Source: Streptomyces anulatus
Lineage (GTDB): Bacteria; Actinomycetota; Actinomycetes; Streptomycetales; Streptomycetaceae
Direction of reading: 5' to 3'
Length of the DNA: 30,432 bases
Assembly (NCBI RefSeq): GCF_000721175.1
Contig: NZ_JOEZ01000054.1
Coordinates: forward strand, 1-30,432
Both the position numbers and the translations under genes were made by a program. Every line of letters begins with the position of its first letter. Position 1 is the stretch's first letter. The notes beneath the pieces are model-generated. The model was not told the DNA's origin and did no database searches. It worked only from the letters and a program-made list of their open reading frames with translations. Positions 16,866 to 25,993 of the stretch are shown one piece after another.

Positions 16866-16996
16866 CGTTCCTCCCCCTGAAGGCCACGGCCTGAAGTGTC
16901 GGTCATTCGCCAACGGCACTTCACAGAACACCGATTGGCTCAGGCCGCCATGATTCCATGCCCAGGCCCCGGCACGGTGGTCCTGTGCCTGTACAC

Positions 16997-17035
16997 GGGT
17001 GCCCCCGGTGGCGCGAAAACACCCCGGGGGCACCC
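16997..17035 (-). terminator. Hairpin downstream of the hibernation factor gene
   Basis: Perfect 12-bp arms GGGTGCCCCCGG (16997-17008) and CCGGGGGCACCC (17024-17035) with a 15-base loop; an alternative inner GGTG/CACC pairing is possible. It starts 13 bp past the HPF stop codon and separates it from the response regulator on the same strand, which therefore likely has its own promoter. Confidence 0.8.
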
Positions 17036-17048
17036 CGCCGATGTGGCC

Positions 17049-17738
17049 TCAGCCGCCGAGCGCACCGCCCGCGCCGCCTGCTTCGTCCGCGGCGAGCGGG
17101 TCGGTCCTCAGGTGGATGACGCCGTAGTCGTAAGCGTGTCGCCGGTAGACGACGCTGGGCTCCTTCGTCTCGGAGTCGACGAACAAGTAGAAGTCGTGGC
17201 CGACCAGTTCCATCTCGTAGAGCGCCTGGTCGAGCGACATGGGGGCGGCGGTGTGGGTCTTCTCGCGCATCACGAGCGGCCCTTCGCCCTGTACTTCGAG
17301 CGAGCCGATCTTCGTGGTGGGGACGGGTGCCGACGACTGGTCGCCGACCAGCTCACCGTCCTCGTCGAACGAAGCGACGCCGGGGACCACGTCCCCGACC
17401 TCGGCAGCCGACAGGCGGCCGTTGCCACGGCGGCTGTAGCGCTTGTCGTGCTGCTTGCGCAGCCGGGCCTCCAGCTTTCCGGTGGCCAGGTCGAGCGCTG
17501 CGTAAGGGTCGCCCGCCGCCGCTTCCGCCCGGATGACCGGTCCCCGGGAGCGGAGCGTGATCTCCACCCGGTCGGAACGGTCGGCCTGACGGGGATTCGG
17601 CTCCTTGGACACCTCGACGTCAAGGCTGATCACCTTGCCGTCGAACTTCTGGATCTTGTCCAGCTTCAGCTTCTCGGCCACGTGCTTGCGGAACCGCTCG
17701 GGCACCTCGGTCTTGCGGCCCTTGACGACGATGTCCAC
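17049..17738 (-). CDS. hpf: Ribosome hibernation promoting factor, long form
   Basis: Stationary-phase factor that inactivates 70S ribosomes by dimerising them into 100S particles. 229 residues, the long HPF class. The N-terminal RaiA-like domain (about residues 1-105; MDIVVKGRKTEVPERFRKHVAEKLKLDKI) binds the decoding region of the small subunit. A variable acidic linker (about 110-160) leads to the C-terminal dimerisation domain, with MSLDQALYEMELVGHDFYLF and VVYRRHAYDYGVIHL. The tail is Gly/Ala rich. It starts at GTG 17738 with GGAG about 10 bases upstream. A gene-free 327-bp region upstream must hold its promoter. Confidence 0.95.
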   Translation of the reverse strand: MDIVVKGRKTEVPERFRKHVAEKLKLDKIQKFDGKVISLDVEVSKEPNPRQADRSDRVEITLRSRGPVIRAEAAAGDPYAALDLATGKLEARLRKQHDKRYSRRGNGRLSAAEVGDVVPGVASFDEDGELVGDQSSAPVPTTKIGSLEVQGEGPLVMREKTHTAAPMSLDQALYEMELVGHDFYLFVDSETKEPSVVYRRHAYDYGVIHLRTDPLAADEAGGAGGALGG

Positions 17739-18065
17739 GCAGAACTCCGTTCCCGGATCGCCCCGCTCAGCGGCGGAGCATCTCCCTTTTGCACCAGGCC
17801 CCGGAGATCACCAGGGCCTCGGACTCGGTGGCTTTCGCCTCCTCCTCCCCTGCCGGAAGGATCACAACCCCACCGACTTTGCGTGCTTCTCCTACCGGTG
17901 AGTTACCTGCCCGAAACCTGAAGGTGCATTCATCGAGGTCCGGCATTCACCGTTCCTCACAACCGAACATAGCCTGCACACCAGGGTCTCGGCACCCGCT
18001 ACTGGCACGTACCTCCGTTCAGGGGGTATTGCCCCCTCGTCACCTGCAACGATGCGGATTCTCGT
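17739..18065. other. 327-bp gene-free region upstream of hpf
   Basis: Lies between comF and hpf, both on the minus strand. I find no ORF with family features and no clear terminator after comF. Such a long leader is consistent with stress or stationary-phase control of hpf, but I could not identify a convincing promoter; a TATGTT hexamer on the minus strand has no good -35. Confidence 0.4.
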
Positions 18066-18809
18066 TCAGTTCCGGTTTATTTCGAAGGCGGAGGGAGAGG
18101 CTGCGACGACCGCCGCCCGGCACCCTCCGTGCACGAGGGGCTCCCGAGCGGTGCGGCACGCCTCCCGGACGGCCCGTGCCGCCTCCGCCAGCGTCGATCC
18201 CGTCGTCAACAGATCGTCGACCAGGATCACCCCGCCGTGACGGAGAAGTCCGTGCCGGACCAGTCGCCGTCCCCCTGCGGTGAGTTCCAGCGCGCCGGCC
18301 AGGTTCGCCCGCCGCTGCCGCGCCCCGAGCCCCGACTGGTCGGCGACCGCCCGCCGGTGCCGCAGCAGCGGAAGCACCTGGGCCGGCAGGCCACGGCGCC
18401 GCAGCTCCCGCGCTGCTGTGGCGGCGATCCTTCGCACCGGGTCGTGACCGCGTGCCGCGGTCGAGGAGCGCGCGGAGGGCACGGGGACCAGCAGTAGGGG
18501 GCCCACACCGCCCGACTGCCCCGTCCCGGCCCGTACACAACCCGCCAGAGCCCGTCCGAGTGCCCCCGCCAGCCCGAGTGCCCCTCGCTCCTTGTGGGCC
18601 AGCAGAACCGCGCGTACGGCGTTCTCGTACGGCGCGGCCGCATACACCGCCGGAAGCCCCGGGGGCCGCGGCGAGGGCCGGACCCGACGGGCCGGCGCAC
18701 CGAGCAACGCGGACCCGCAGGCCGCGCACAGCTCGGTGCGCGGTCTGCCGCAGCCGGCGCAGGCCACCGGCAGGAGCAGACCGGACAACTCGTGCCACAC
18801 GTTCCGCAT
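18066..18809 (-). CDS. ComF family protein (phosphoribosyltransferase fold)
   Basis: 247 residues. An N-terminal zinc ribbon uses Cys17, Cys20, Cys28 and Cys31. A type I phosphoribosyltransferase domain follows, with the PRPP loop VILVDDLLTTGST at residues 194-206. The middle carries the family block VPVPSARSSTAARGHDP and QRRANLAGALEL. ComF proteins assist DNA uptake in competent bacteria, possibly as single-strand DNA-processing partners; in Streptomyces no natural competence is established and the role is unknown. It starts 86 bp downstream of lpqB on the same strand, so it may be the last gene of the mtr unit. Confidence 0.9.
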   Translation of the reverse strand: MRNVWHELSGLLLPVACAGCGRPRTELCAACGSALLGAPARRVRPSPRPPGLPAVYAAAPYENAVRAVLLAHKERGALGLAGALGRALAGCVRAGTGQSGGVGPLLLVPVPSARSSTAARGHDPVRRIAATAARELRRRGLPAQVLPLLRHRRAVADQSGLGARQRRANLAGALELTAGGRRLVRHGLLRHGGVILVDDLLTTGSTLAEAARAVREACRTAREPLVHGGCRAAVVAASPSAFEINRN

Positions 18810-18895
18810 GACTCAACAGTGCCGGGGCCCCGAAGACCGGACCACCCCTGTGGAAAACCCCGGGCGGCCCGGCGGAGCCCCGGCCGGCCCCAGGA

Positions 18896-20770
18896 TCAGC
18901 CTGGGTAGACCAACGACGTGCCCTGCTTCAGAACCGTCTGCCAGTTGTCGCCCGGCGAGAGCTTCACTATGCCGTCGCCGACCGTCTCCGCCATCAGCGG
19001 GAGCAGCTCGTCGTCGGCCGCCGCGACCGACTGGACCTGGTTCACCCCGGGCAGCGCCCCGGAGGCCGACGTGGAGCCGTCCGCCTGCACGTAACGCACC
19101 TGCTGGACACCGCCCTCCTCCTTGCCGACCACCACCAGACGGCTGCGTCCCGACCAGGAGATGGCCGTCACGTCCGCGAGCTGCGGTGCGGCCTGGCGCA
19201 GGTCCTCGACCGAGATCTCGGGCGCCACCGAGGACCCCCGGCGCTCGACCCGGCCGATCTTCAGCGTCGTACGGCCGTCCTTCGTCAGCAGCAGGGCGAT
19301 CCGCACCCCGTCCGCGGACATGCGCAGCTCCTCGATCCGGGCGCCGTCGAGGCCCGGCACCCGGACCTCCTGCGGGTCGCCCGCTCCCCCCGCCAGCCGC
19401 AGCAGCCTGGAGCCGGCCGGATCGCGGTCGGCGACCCACAGGTCGCCGCGGCCGTCCCAGCTCGGCGGCGACAGCCGGTCGGCGGCCTTCTGCGCCGCGC
19501 TGGTGACGAGGGGCTGGGCCAGCTCGCCCTCCGTCTCCAGGGATGACACGTAGAGGTTCTGCCCGTCGGCGGAGACCGCGGCAGCCCGCTGCTCGTCCCG
19601 GGCCACCCCGACGGCGCCCATCGGGACGGCGCCCACGCCGAGGGGGCCGGTCACGGGCTCGGGCGTGCCGGTGCCTTCGGTGGCGCCGGGGATCCGCTCC
19701 ACCTGTCCCTTGTCGTTGATGAAGTACTGGCTGTCGGCCCCCTCGGAGCCGTGGTCGGCGGAGAACTCCGGCGCGTCGTCGGCGTCCAGCGCACAGAGCA
19801 CGCCCTTGCCGCCCTCCAGCTCCACCCGCTCGACCCAGGCCGAAGTCAGGTCCCGGAGCGTGAAGAGCACCTGCGCGGCCATCATCCGGCAGGCGCTCCG
19901 GTCGGCCCTGTCGGCCTTGTCGTTGAGCGGCACTTTCAGGACGTTCTGGTCGTCCGCCGGCAGCGCGATGACGCCCTTGCGCAGGGCGGTCCCCGTCGGG
20001 AACCGGGAGTCGACCACGGGCCGCAGCCAGTTCGTCGGCCCCGCCAGCAGCGTCCTGACGGCCTGGGTGGCGGTGTCCATGCGCGTGACCGGATCCGTAC
20101 GGTTGCGCACGTAGACGGGGTCCGCGACGAGCGTCGACCGGCCGTTCGTGCGCCCGGTGGCGAAGTAGTACTTGTTCACGGAACGGTAGAGCCGCTTGAA
20201 GTCGGACTGCCCGAGGACCAGGCCGTCCGGCACGATGTCGATGCGCCACTCCTGCTTCCCCTCCGCCACCTTCTCCAGCACCAGGTGCAGGGTCTGGGAG
20301 TAGTCGGTGGGCGCGAGCGGCCGGTAGGAGCTCTGGGCGTCCACCGCCGCCACCTTGTCGCCGGTCAGCGTGTAGGTCGTCTCCCTGTCCCGGGTGGCCC
20401 GGTTGTCCTCGTCATGGAGCAGGGGGCCGCTGCGGATGGGGGCCTGGGCGAGCACCGTGGTGCCCCCGCTCGGCTGCCAGGTCCGCCGGGCGTCGGCGCT
20501 CAGATACTTCCGCGTGGTCGCGAACGCGGGATCGTCGCTGGTCATCGACTCCAGAAAGCCGTCGACGATCTCGCTGGGCGGCGCGCCGTCCCGGGGGGCC
20601 ACCGCGTACACCTGCACCTGGGAGTCCCCGGGCTGCGAGGCGTCGACCGCCTTGACGTCCCCGGTCACCGGCATCGAGCCGCATCCGGCCAGCACGACGA
20701 TGCCGCAGCCCAGCAGCGCGGACATCCGCACCGCCCGTCCACGGCCGCCCGGACGGCGGTCAGTACCCAC
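18896..20770 (-). CDS. lpqB: MtrAB-associated lipoprotein LpqB
   Basis: Exported lipoprotein of 624 residues that modulates the MtrB sensor kinase in actinobacteria. The signal peptide has a basic start, a hydrophobic stretch and the lipobox LAGC with lipidated Cys30, followed by GSMPVTGDVKAV. A GerMN domain (about residues 190-320) and a C-terminal beta-propeller-like half complete the family architecture. The GTG start at 20770 overlaps the mtrB stop by 11 bp, and its GGAGG ribosome binding site lies inside mtrB, so translation is coupled. The order mtrA-mtrB-lpqB is the conserved actinobacterial arrangement. Confidence 0.96.
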   Translation of the reverse strand: MGTDRRPGGRGRAVRMSALLGCGIVVLAGCGSMPVTGDVKAVDASQPGDSQVQVYAVAPRDGAPPSEIVDGFLESMTSDDPAFATTRKYLSADARRTWQPSGGTTVLAQAPIRSGPLLHDEDNRATRDRETTYTLTGDKVAAVDAQSSYRPLAPTDYSQTLHLVLEKVAEGKQEWRIDIVPDGLVLGQSDFKRLYRSVNKYYFATGRTNGRSTLVADPVYVRNRTDPVTRMDTATQAVRTLLAGPTNWLRPVVDSRFPTGTALRKGVIALPADDQNVLKVPLNDKADRADRSACRMMAAQVLFTLRDLTSAWVERVELEGGKGVLCALDADDAPEFSADHGSEGADSQYFINDKGQVERIPGATEGTGTPEPVTGPLGVGAVPMGAVGVARDEQRAAAVSADGQNLYVSSLETEGELAQPLVTSAAQKAADRLSPPSWDGRGDLWVADRDPAGSRLLRLAGGAGDPQEVRVPGLDGARIEELRMSADGVRIALLLTKDGRTTLKIGRVERRGSSVAPEISVEDLRQAAPQLADVTAISWSGRSRLVVVGKEEGGVQQVRYVQADGSTSASGALPGVNQVQSVAAADDELLPLMAETVGDGIVKLSPGDNWQTVLKQGTSLVYPG

Positions 20771-22799
20771 GAGTGGTGTCCTCCTGGTCGGGATTGTGTA
20801 CGCCGTCGCTCACGCGCCCACCGGGCCGCTCCTGGGCCGGGCGCGCCACGACACGTGCTCCGTTACCGGGCAGCGCGGCGGGGTGCACCGACGAGGGAGC
20901 GCCGTTACGGACGGCGGGGACGCGACCGGGCACGGACAGCGGCGAACGCTCGCCGGCCCCGGGCTGAGGCGGCACGGACATCAGCCGGTGGTCGTCCACC
21001 GCACCCGCCCCGGCCTCCTCGCGCTCCCGGTTCCCCCGGTTGCGCCGCGAGTCCTCGGGCTCCAGCGGTATGGGCGAACCACGCAGAGGCTCGTCCGCCG
21101 TACGCGGCAGGGTCAGCCTGAACTGGGAGCCACCGCCCGGCTCGCCCCAGGCCTGGAGCCAGCCGCCGTGCAACCGGGCGTCCTCCACGGCGATCGACAG
21201 GCCGAGCCCCGTTCCGCCGGTCGTCCGGGCCCGCGCCGGGTCGGCACGCCAGAACCGGTTGAAGACCCGGGTCGCCTCGCCGGGCTTGAGCCCGACCCCG
21301 TAGTCCCGGACGGCCACGGCGACCGCGCCCTGTGCCACGCCCATCCGCACCACGACGTCCCGGCCCTCACCGTGCTCGACGGCGTTGACCACGAGATTGC
21401 GCAGGACGCGCTCGACGCGGCGGGCATCAGCCTCGGCTATCACCGGCTGGTCGTCGCCGATGACCAGGATCCGGGTGCCCTTGCGCTCGGCAAGCGGCTC
21501 GGCGCCGCCGATCACCCGGTGCACCACGGCCCGCAGGTCTATCGGCTCGGCCTCCAGAGCCGCGGCGCCCGCGTCGAAGCGGCTGATCTCCAGCAGATCG
21601 GCGAGCAGCGACTCGAACCGGTCGAGCTGGTCGCCCAGCAGCTCCGCGGAGCGCGCGGTGACGGGGTCGAAGTCGGCTCGCGCCTCGTGGATGACATCGG
21701 CGGCCATCCTGACCGTCGTGAGGGGGGTCCGCAGCTCGTGCGAGACGTCGGAGACGAAGCGCCGCTGCATCCGGGAGAGCTCCTCCAGCTGCTGGATCTT
21801 CAGCTGGAGGTTCTGGGCCATCTTGTTGAAGGCCTCGCCGAGCCGGGCGATGTCGTCCTCGCCGGTGACCTTCATCCGTTCCTGGAGTTTGCCGGCGGAG
21901 AGCCGCTCGGCGATGCCGGCCGCCATCCGCACCGGTGTGACGACCTGCCGAACCACGAACCAGGCGATGGCCCCGAGCAGTACGACGACGAACAGCCCGG
22001 CGGTCGCCAGGGTCGTCTTGACCAGCGTCAGGGACTTCTCCTCCTGCGCGAGCGGGAAGAGGTAGTAGAGCTCGTAGGGGTGCTGATCGATGTCGTAGAG
22101 CCGCTTGCCGACGACGAGCCCCGGCTGCGACTCCTTGCTGTACGAGTACCGGATCATGGAGTACGTCTGGAACGCGCCCGGGCCCTTGGCCACCTCCTGA
22201 CGCAGGCGCTCGGGCACGCTGGACGCCTCGACGCTGCCCGAACCGCGCGCGGCCCGGCTGCTCGCACCCTCGGACACCGAGTCCACGCTGAGCGCCACCA
22301 CGTTGAAGGCGTTCTTGCCGCCGCTGGCGAGCTGGTCGACGAGCTCGGTGCGCCAGGAGGTGCTGCCGGTCACGCCGTCGGTGCCCCCGCTCCCCTGTCC
22401 GTCGGGGGCGAGGGGGGCGTTCGCCTTCTCCTGGGCCGCGGCGAAACCGCCTGCGGCCTGGGTCTGGGCGGCCTTGCCCTTGGCGTCGAGCAGGCCGTTG
22501 CGCACCTGCCCGATGACGACGAAGCCGAGCAGCAGCACGACCCCGATCGACATCAGCAGAGTGCCCGCGACCACGCGGAGCTGCAGGTTGCGCCGCCACA
22601 GCCGGACGGCGGGCAGCAGCGGACGGCGTACCCACCGCATCAGCAACCGCGGTACGGGCCCGCCGGGCGTCCGGTCCTCGAACAGCCGGCCGCCCTGCAG
22701 GAAACGGCTCATACGTGGTGCCTTCCGTCCCGGGCCGGCAGCCCGCTCCGTACGGACTCCCGGCTCACCGGGCCCCGGAGCAGCGCTGCCTCCGGCCAT
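20760..22799 (-). CDS. mtrB: Two-component sensor histidine kinase MtrB
   Basis: Membrane kinase partner of MtrA, 679 residues. About 60 cytoplasmic residues lead to TM1 (VVAGTLLMSIGVVLLLGFVV). A periplasmic sensor region of about 190 residues follows, then TM2 (LATAGLFVVVLLGAIAWFVV), HAMP, the H-box with phospho-accepting His354 (FVSDVSHELRTPLTTV) and the ATPase domain with the N, G1 and G2 boxes (NLVVNAVEH, DYGVGLKPGEATRVFNRF, GTGLGLSIA). The C-terminal tail after about residue 580 is long and low complexity. The ATG at 22799 is one base past the mtrA stop, so the genes are coupled. In related bacteria it responds to cell-envelope state. Confidence 0.96.
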   Translation of the reverse strand: MAGGSAAPGPGEPGVRTERAAGPGRKAPRMSRFLQGGRLFEDRTPGGPVPRLLMRWVRRPLLPAVRLWRRNLQLRVVAGTLLMSIGVVLLLGFVVIGQVRNGLLDAKGKAAQTQAAGGFAAAQEKANAPLAPDGQGSGGTDGVTGSTSWRTELVDQLASGGKNAFNVVALSVDSVSEGASSRAARGSGSVEASSVPERLRQEVAKGPGAFQTYSMIRYSYSKESQPGLVVGKRLYDIDQHPYELYYLFPLAQEEKSLTLVKTTLATAGLFVVVLLGAIAWFVVRQVVTPVRMAAGIAERLSAGKLQERMKVTGEDDIARLGEAFNKMAQNLQLKIQQLEELSRMQRRFVSDVSHELRTPLTTVRMAADVIHEARADFDPVTARSAELLGDQLDRFESLLADLLEISRFDAGAAALEAEPIDLRAVVHRVIGGAEPLAERKGTRILVIGDDQPVIAEADARRVERVLRNLVVNAVEHGEGRDVVVRMGVAQGAVAVAVRDYGVGLKPGEATRVFNRFWRADPARARTTGGTGLGLSIAVEDARLHGGWLQAWGEPGGGSQFRLTLPRTADEPLRGSPIPLEPEDSRRNRGNREREEAGAGAVDDHRLMSVPPQPGAGERSPLSVPGRVPAVRNGAPSSVHPAALPGNGARVVARPAQERPGGRVSDGVHNPDQEDTTRGY

Positions 22800-22800
22800 C

Positions 22801-23490
22801 TCAGCTCGGTCCGGCCTTGTAGCCGACGCCTCGGACCGTCACGACGATCTCCGGCCGTTCCGGGTCCTTCTCGACCTTGGAACGCAGACGCTGGACATGC
22901 ACGTTCACCAGGCGGGTGTCGGCCGCGTGGCGGTAACCCCACACCTGCTCCAGCAGGACCTCACGGGTGAAGACCTGCCACGGCTTGCGGGCGAGCGCGA
23001 CCAGCAGGTCGAACTCCAGCGGAGTCAGGGCGATGGACTGCCCCTCCCGCTTCACGGAGTGACCGGCCACATCGATGACCAGGTCACCGATGGTCAACTG
23101 CTCCGGCGCGGGCTCTTCGGACCGCCGCAGACGTGCCCTGATCCGGGCAACCAACTCCTTAGGTTTGAACGGCTTGACGATGTAGTCGTCGGCCCCTGAT
23201 TCCAGGCCGACCACGACATCGACGGTGTCGCTCTTGGCAGTGAGCATGACGATCGGCACACCGGACTCGGCCCTGATCAGCCTGCACACCTCGATGCCGT
23301 CCCTTCCGGGCAGCATGAGGTCGAGCAGCACCAGGTCCGGCTTGGCCTCACGAAATGCGGCCAGTGCCTTGTCGCCGTCCGCTACGAACGACGGCTCGAA
23401 ACCTTCTCCACGCAGCACAATCCCGAGCATCTCGGCCAGTGCGGTGTCGTCGTCGACGACAAGGACGCGTCCCTTCATAATCGACATCAT
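22801..23490 (-). CDS. mtrA: Response regulator MtrA
   Basis: OmpR/PhoB-type regulator of 229 residues controlling cell-cycle, envelope and, in Streptomyces, developmental and antibiotic genes. The receiver has acidic residues 13-15 and phospho-acceptor Asp57 (VLLDLMLPGRDG), with Thr and Lys switch residues in VMLTAKS and IVKPFKPKEL. The winged-helix DNA-binding domain includes LTPLEFDLLVALARKPWQVFTREVLLEQVWGYRH. It is nearly identical to my memory of S. coelicolor MtrA. Start choices are ATG 23490, 23487 or 23478; I take the first by comparison with that protein, since no good ribosome binding site decides. mtnA ends 4 bp upstream. Confidence 0.97.
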   Translation of the reverse strand: MMSIMKGRVLVVDDDTALAEMLGIVLRGEGFEPSFVADGDKALAAFREAKPDLVLLDLMLPGRDGIEVCRLIRAESGVPIVMLTAKSDTVDVVVGLESGADDYIVKPFKPKELVARIRARLRRSEEPAPEQLTIGDLVIDVAGHSVKREGQSIALTPLEFDLLVALARKPWQVFTREVLLEQVWGYRHAADTRLVNVHVQRLRSKVEKDPERPEIVVTVRGVGYKAGPS

Positions 23491-23493
23491 CCC

Positions 23494-23503
23494 ATTAGCT
23501 AAT
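23494..23503. promoter_or_regulatory. Palindrome at the mtnA-mtrA junction
   Basis: ATTAGCTAAT is a perfect 10-bp palindrome overlapping the mtnA stop codon and lying 3 bp before the mtrA start. It is the only AT-rich palindrome noted in this operon. It could serve as an operator or affect initiation; the function is not known. Confidence 0.35.
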
Positions 23504-24637
23504 CGTTACCTGCGATGACCTGGCACACAGCTCTGCCAGTCCGACCCCCGTGACCGGGGAAATTGCGCCCTCCTCGGTGACGATCGCCGTGATCAGTTCC
23601 GGCGGTGTGACGTCGAAGGCCGGGTTGTACGCCGGGGTCCCGAGGGGTGCGACGACCATCCCGCCTCCGCCGCCGACCGATACACCCTGCGGCGATGTGA
23701 GCTCCGTCACTTCTTTCCCGGAGCGCTGCTCGACGATGATCGATGTGCCGTCCGGGGTCTCCAGATCCACGGTCGTCGTCGGCGCCACCACGATGAAGGG
23801 CACGTGGTGGTACTTCGCGAGCACGGCCAGTGGATAGCTCCCCACCTTGTTGGCCACCGAGCCGTCCGCGGCGATGCGGTCCGCTCCTATGAGCACCGCA
23901 TCGACCTCCCCCGCCGCGAACAGGGACCCCGCCGCATTGTCCGTGAGCAGGCTGTACGCCAGACCGTTGCGCGCCGCCTCGTACGCGGTCAGCCGGGCCC
24001 CCTGGAGCAGCGGCCGCGTCTCGTCCACCCACAGCCGTCGCAGCCGCCCCTTCCGGTGCACCCGCAGCGCTACGGCGAACGCCGTCCCCTCACCCCCGGA
24101 GACCAGTGCCCCGGTGTTGCAGTGGGTCAGCAGCTGATACCCACGTCCCGGCAGCAGCTCGTCCAGCAGCACCTCGCCGTACTCCGCCATACGCCCGCTG
24201 GCCTGGGCATCCTCCCGGTGCAGGGCCCGCGCCTCGGCCAGCGCGGCCGCGGCGGCAACCTCGTCTCCCCGCACCTTCCCGGCGGCCTCCCAGTAGGCCG
24301 CCGCCACCCGCCGCACCCCGTAGCCGAGGTTCACCGCGGTGGGCCGCGCCCCCTCCAGCAAGCCGGCCGCCTCCGCCACGTCGTAGCCCCTCGCCGCAGC
24401 GAGCGCCACCCCGTAGCCTCCGGCGATCCCGAGGAGCGGAGCCCCTCGTACCGCCAGCGTCCGTATCGCCTGCACCAGCGCGGGAACATCGGTGCACACC
24501 AGCTCGGCTTCCTCGGCGGGCAGCCGCGTCTGGTCGAGAAGCACCAGCACGGGACCTTCCGGAGGTTCGTCCCAGCGGAGTACGGAAAGCGCGGGAGGCT
24601 CGAAGCCCACCGGCGATTGCGCGTCGTGATCAGCCAT
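23495..24637 (-). CDS. mtnA: S-methyl-5-thioribose-1-phosphate isomerase
   Basis: Converts methylthioribose-1-phosphate to methylthioribulose-1-phosphate in the methionine salvage pathway. 380 residues, slightly longer than Bacillus MtnA. The phosphate-binding block RGAPLLGIAGGYG is at 64-76, the catalytic cysteine is Cys173 (THCNTGALVSGG) and the catalytic aspartate is Asp253 (IGADRIAADGSVANKVG). These match the known Cys/Asp pair. The frame is open another 333 bp upstream, but ATG at 24637 is followed within 20 residues by the conserved start (LSVLRWDEPPEGPVLVLLDQT). The link between a salvage enzyme and mtrA is tight here (4 bp) and conserved in Streptomyces by my recollection. It is divergent from the membrane-protein operon. 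Confidence 0.95.
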   Translation of the reverse strand: MADHDAQSPVGFEPPALSVLRWDEPPEGPVLVLLDQTRLPAEEAELVCTDVPALVQAIRTLAVRGAPLLGIAGGYGVALAAARGYDVAEAAGLLEGARPTAVNLGYGVRRVAAAYWEAAGKVRGDEVAAAAALAEARALHREDAQASGRMAEYGEVLLDELLPGRGYQLLTHCNTGALVSGGEGTAFAVALRVHRKGRLRRLWVDETRPLLQGARLTAYEAARNGLAYSLLTDNAAGSLFAAGEVDAVLIGADRIAADGSVANKVGSYPLAVLAKYHHVPFIVVAPTTTVDLETPDGTSIIVEQRSGKEVTELTSPQGVSVGGGGGMVVAPLGTPAYNPAFDVTPPELITAIVTEEGAISPVTGVGLAELCARSSQVTIS

Positions 24638-24777
24638 CTGTCCAGTCTGCCCGGTGAGCCGACCGCACATGAACGCGCGAAGGAGACAGAGCGGCTGGTC
24701 CGCCCCGGGCCGCCGCGTGGCACGATGGCTGCCAACCTGCCGCCCCGATGAGCGGTCAGGACGGTGAAGGAGCGAGA

Positions 24778-25989
24778 ATGAACGACTCTCCGGGCTGGGC
24801 GTCGCCCGGATCTGCCCCCTCCGACGGCAAGGAGACGGCGATTCCCCGCCCCTCCGACCCCCAGGACGGAAGCGGCCCGACGGGACAATGGTCCTCCGAG
24901 CAGCCACCTCCCGGGCAGTGGTCCCCACCGAGCAACCCCGGCAGCGGCCCCGGAACCCGGCCGCCCGCACCCGGCTGGGGCGGCGGCCCGCAGCGACAGG
25001 GCTGGGCGGGCCCGCCGCCTGCCGCGAAGCCCGGCGTCATCCCGCTGCGCCCCCTGAGCCTCGGCGAAATCCTCGACGGCTCCGTGTCCGCCCTGCGTGC
25101 CCATTGGCGTACCGCACTCGGCTTCAGCCTCGCTGTCTCCGTGGTCACCCAGATCGGCATCATCCTCATGCAGCGCTACCTGCTGCCGGAACCGACCTCC
25201 GTCGACCCGAACGCCACCGGCGCCGAGGCCCTCCGCCAGACCGCCGATTCGGCCCGCTCGACACTGATCTCCCTCGCTCCGGCCTCCCTCGTAACGATGA
25301 TCGCCACGCTCTTCACCGCGTCGATCGTCACCGTGGTCATCAGCCGCTCCGTGCTGGGCCGTCCCACCACGCTCTCCGACGCCTGGGCCGAGGCCCGTCC
25401 GCGGGTCCTCCCGTTGCTCGGGCTGACCGTCCTGGTGGCCTTGATCATGGCCGCGATCATGACCGTGGGCGTCGGCCCCGGCCTGCTGCTGGGCTCCGAG
25501 GCCGGAGCGGCACTCGCCTTCCTCGGCTTCGCCGCCGCCTGCGTCGTGATGCTGTGGCTGAACGTCAGCTTCGCCCTCGCCGCCCCCGCACTGATGCTGG
25601 AACGGCAGACCATCGTGGCCGCGCTGCGCAGGTCGGCGAAGCTGGTCCGCGGCGCCTGGTGGCGCACCTTCGGGATCCTCGCCCTGACCTGGCTGCTGAC
25701 CTTCCTGCTGACGTTCCTGGTCTCCATTCCGTTCGGCATCATCGCGGTGATCGCCGACGGAACCGACGTCAGCGACTTCTTCAGCAGCACGCCTCCCTCC
25801 GTCGGCTGGCCGTTCCTGATCGTCACCGGCATCGGCGAGGTGATCGTCTCGACACTGATCTACCCCTTCGTCGCAGGCGTCATGGCCCTCCTCTACATGG
25901 ACCAGCGCATCCGCCGCGAAGCCCTCGACCTCGACCTCGCCCGGGCCGCGGGCCTGCCCGGCTACGACTCCGACACCACCAGGAGCTGA
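24778..25989 (+). CDS. Integral membrane protein, GDPD membrane-domain type
   Basis: 403 residues. The first 85 or so are disordered and rich in Pro, Gly, Gln and Ser (QPPPGQWSPPSNPGSG...). From PLRPLSLGEILDGSVSALRAHW, a hallmark of the glycerophosphodiesterase membrane-domain-like family, follow about six transmembrane segments, ending STLIYPFVAGVMALLYMDQRIRREALDLDLARA. There is no catalytic GDPD domain. ATG at 24778 has AAGGAG at 24767-24772, which decides the start over the in-frame ATG at 24748. It is the first gene of a five-gene operon with overlaps or gaps of 4 bp or less until DUF58; its function is unknown but probably tied to the MoxR-DUF58 group. Confidence 0.85.
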   Translation: MNDSPGWASPGSAPSDGKETAIPRPSDPQDGSGPTGQWSSEQPPPGQWSPPSNPGSGPGTRPPAPGWGGGPQRQGWAGPPPAAKPGVIPLRPLSLGEILDGSVSALRAHWRTALGFSLAVSVVTQIGIILMQRYLLPEPTSVDPNATGAEALRQTADSARSTLISLAPASLVTMIATLFTASIVTVVISRSVLGRPTTLSDAWAEARPRVLPLLGLTVLVALIMAAIMTVGVGPGLLLGSEAGAALAFLGFAAACVVMLWLNVSFALAAPALMLERQTIVAALRRSAKLVRGAWWRTFGILALTWLLTFLLTFLVSIPFGIIAVIADGTDVSDFFSSTPPSVGWPFLIVTGIGEVIVSTLIYPFVAGVMALLYMDQRIRREALDLDLARAAGLPGYDSDTTRS

Positions 25990-25993
25990 TGCC

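Noticed and set aside
18821..18884. 8-bp inverted repeat between lpqB and comF as a terminator
   Set aside because: The loop would be 48 bases and the stem short; lpqB and comF are more likely co-transcribed.
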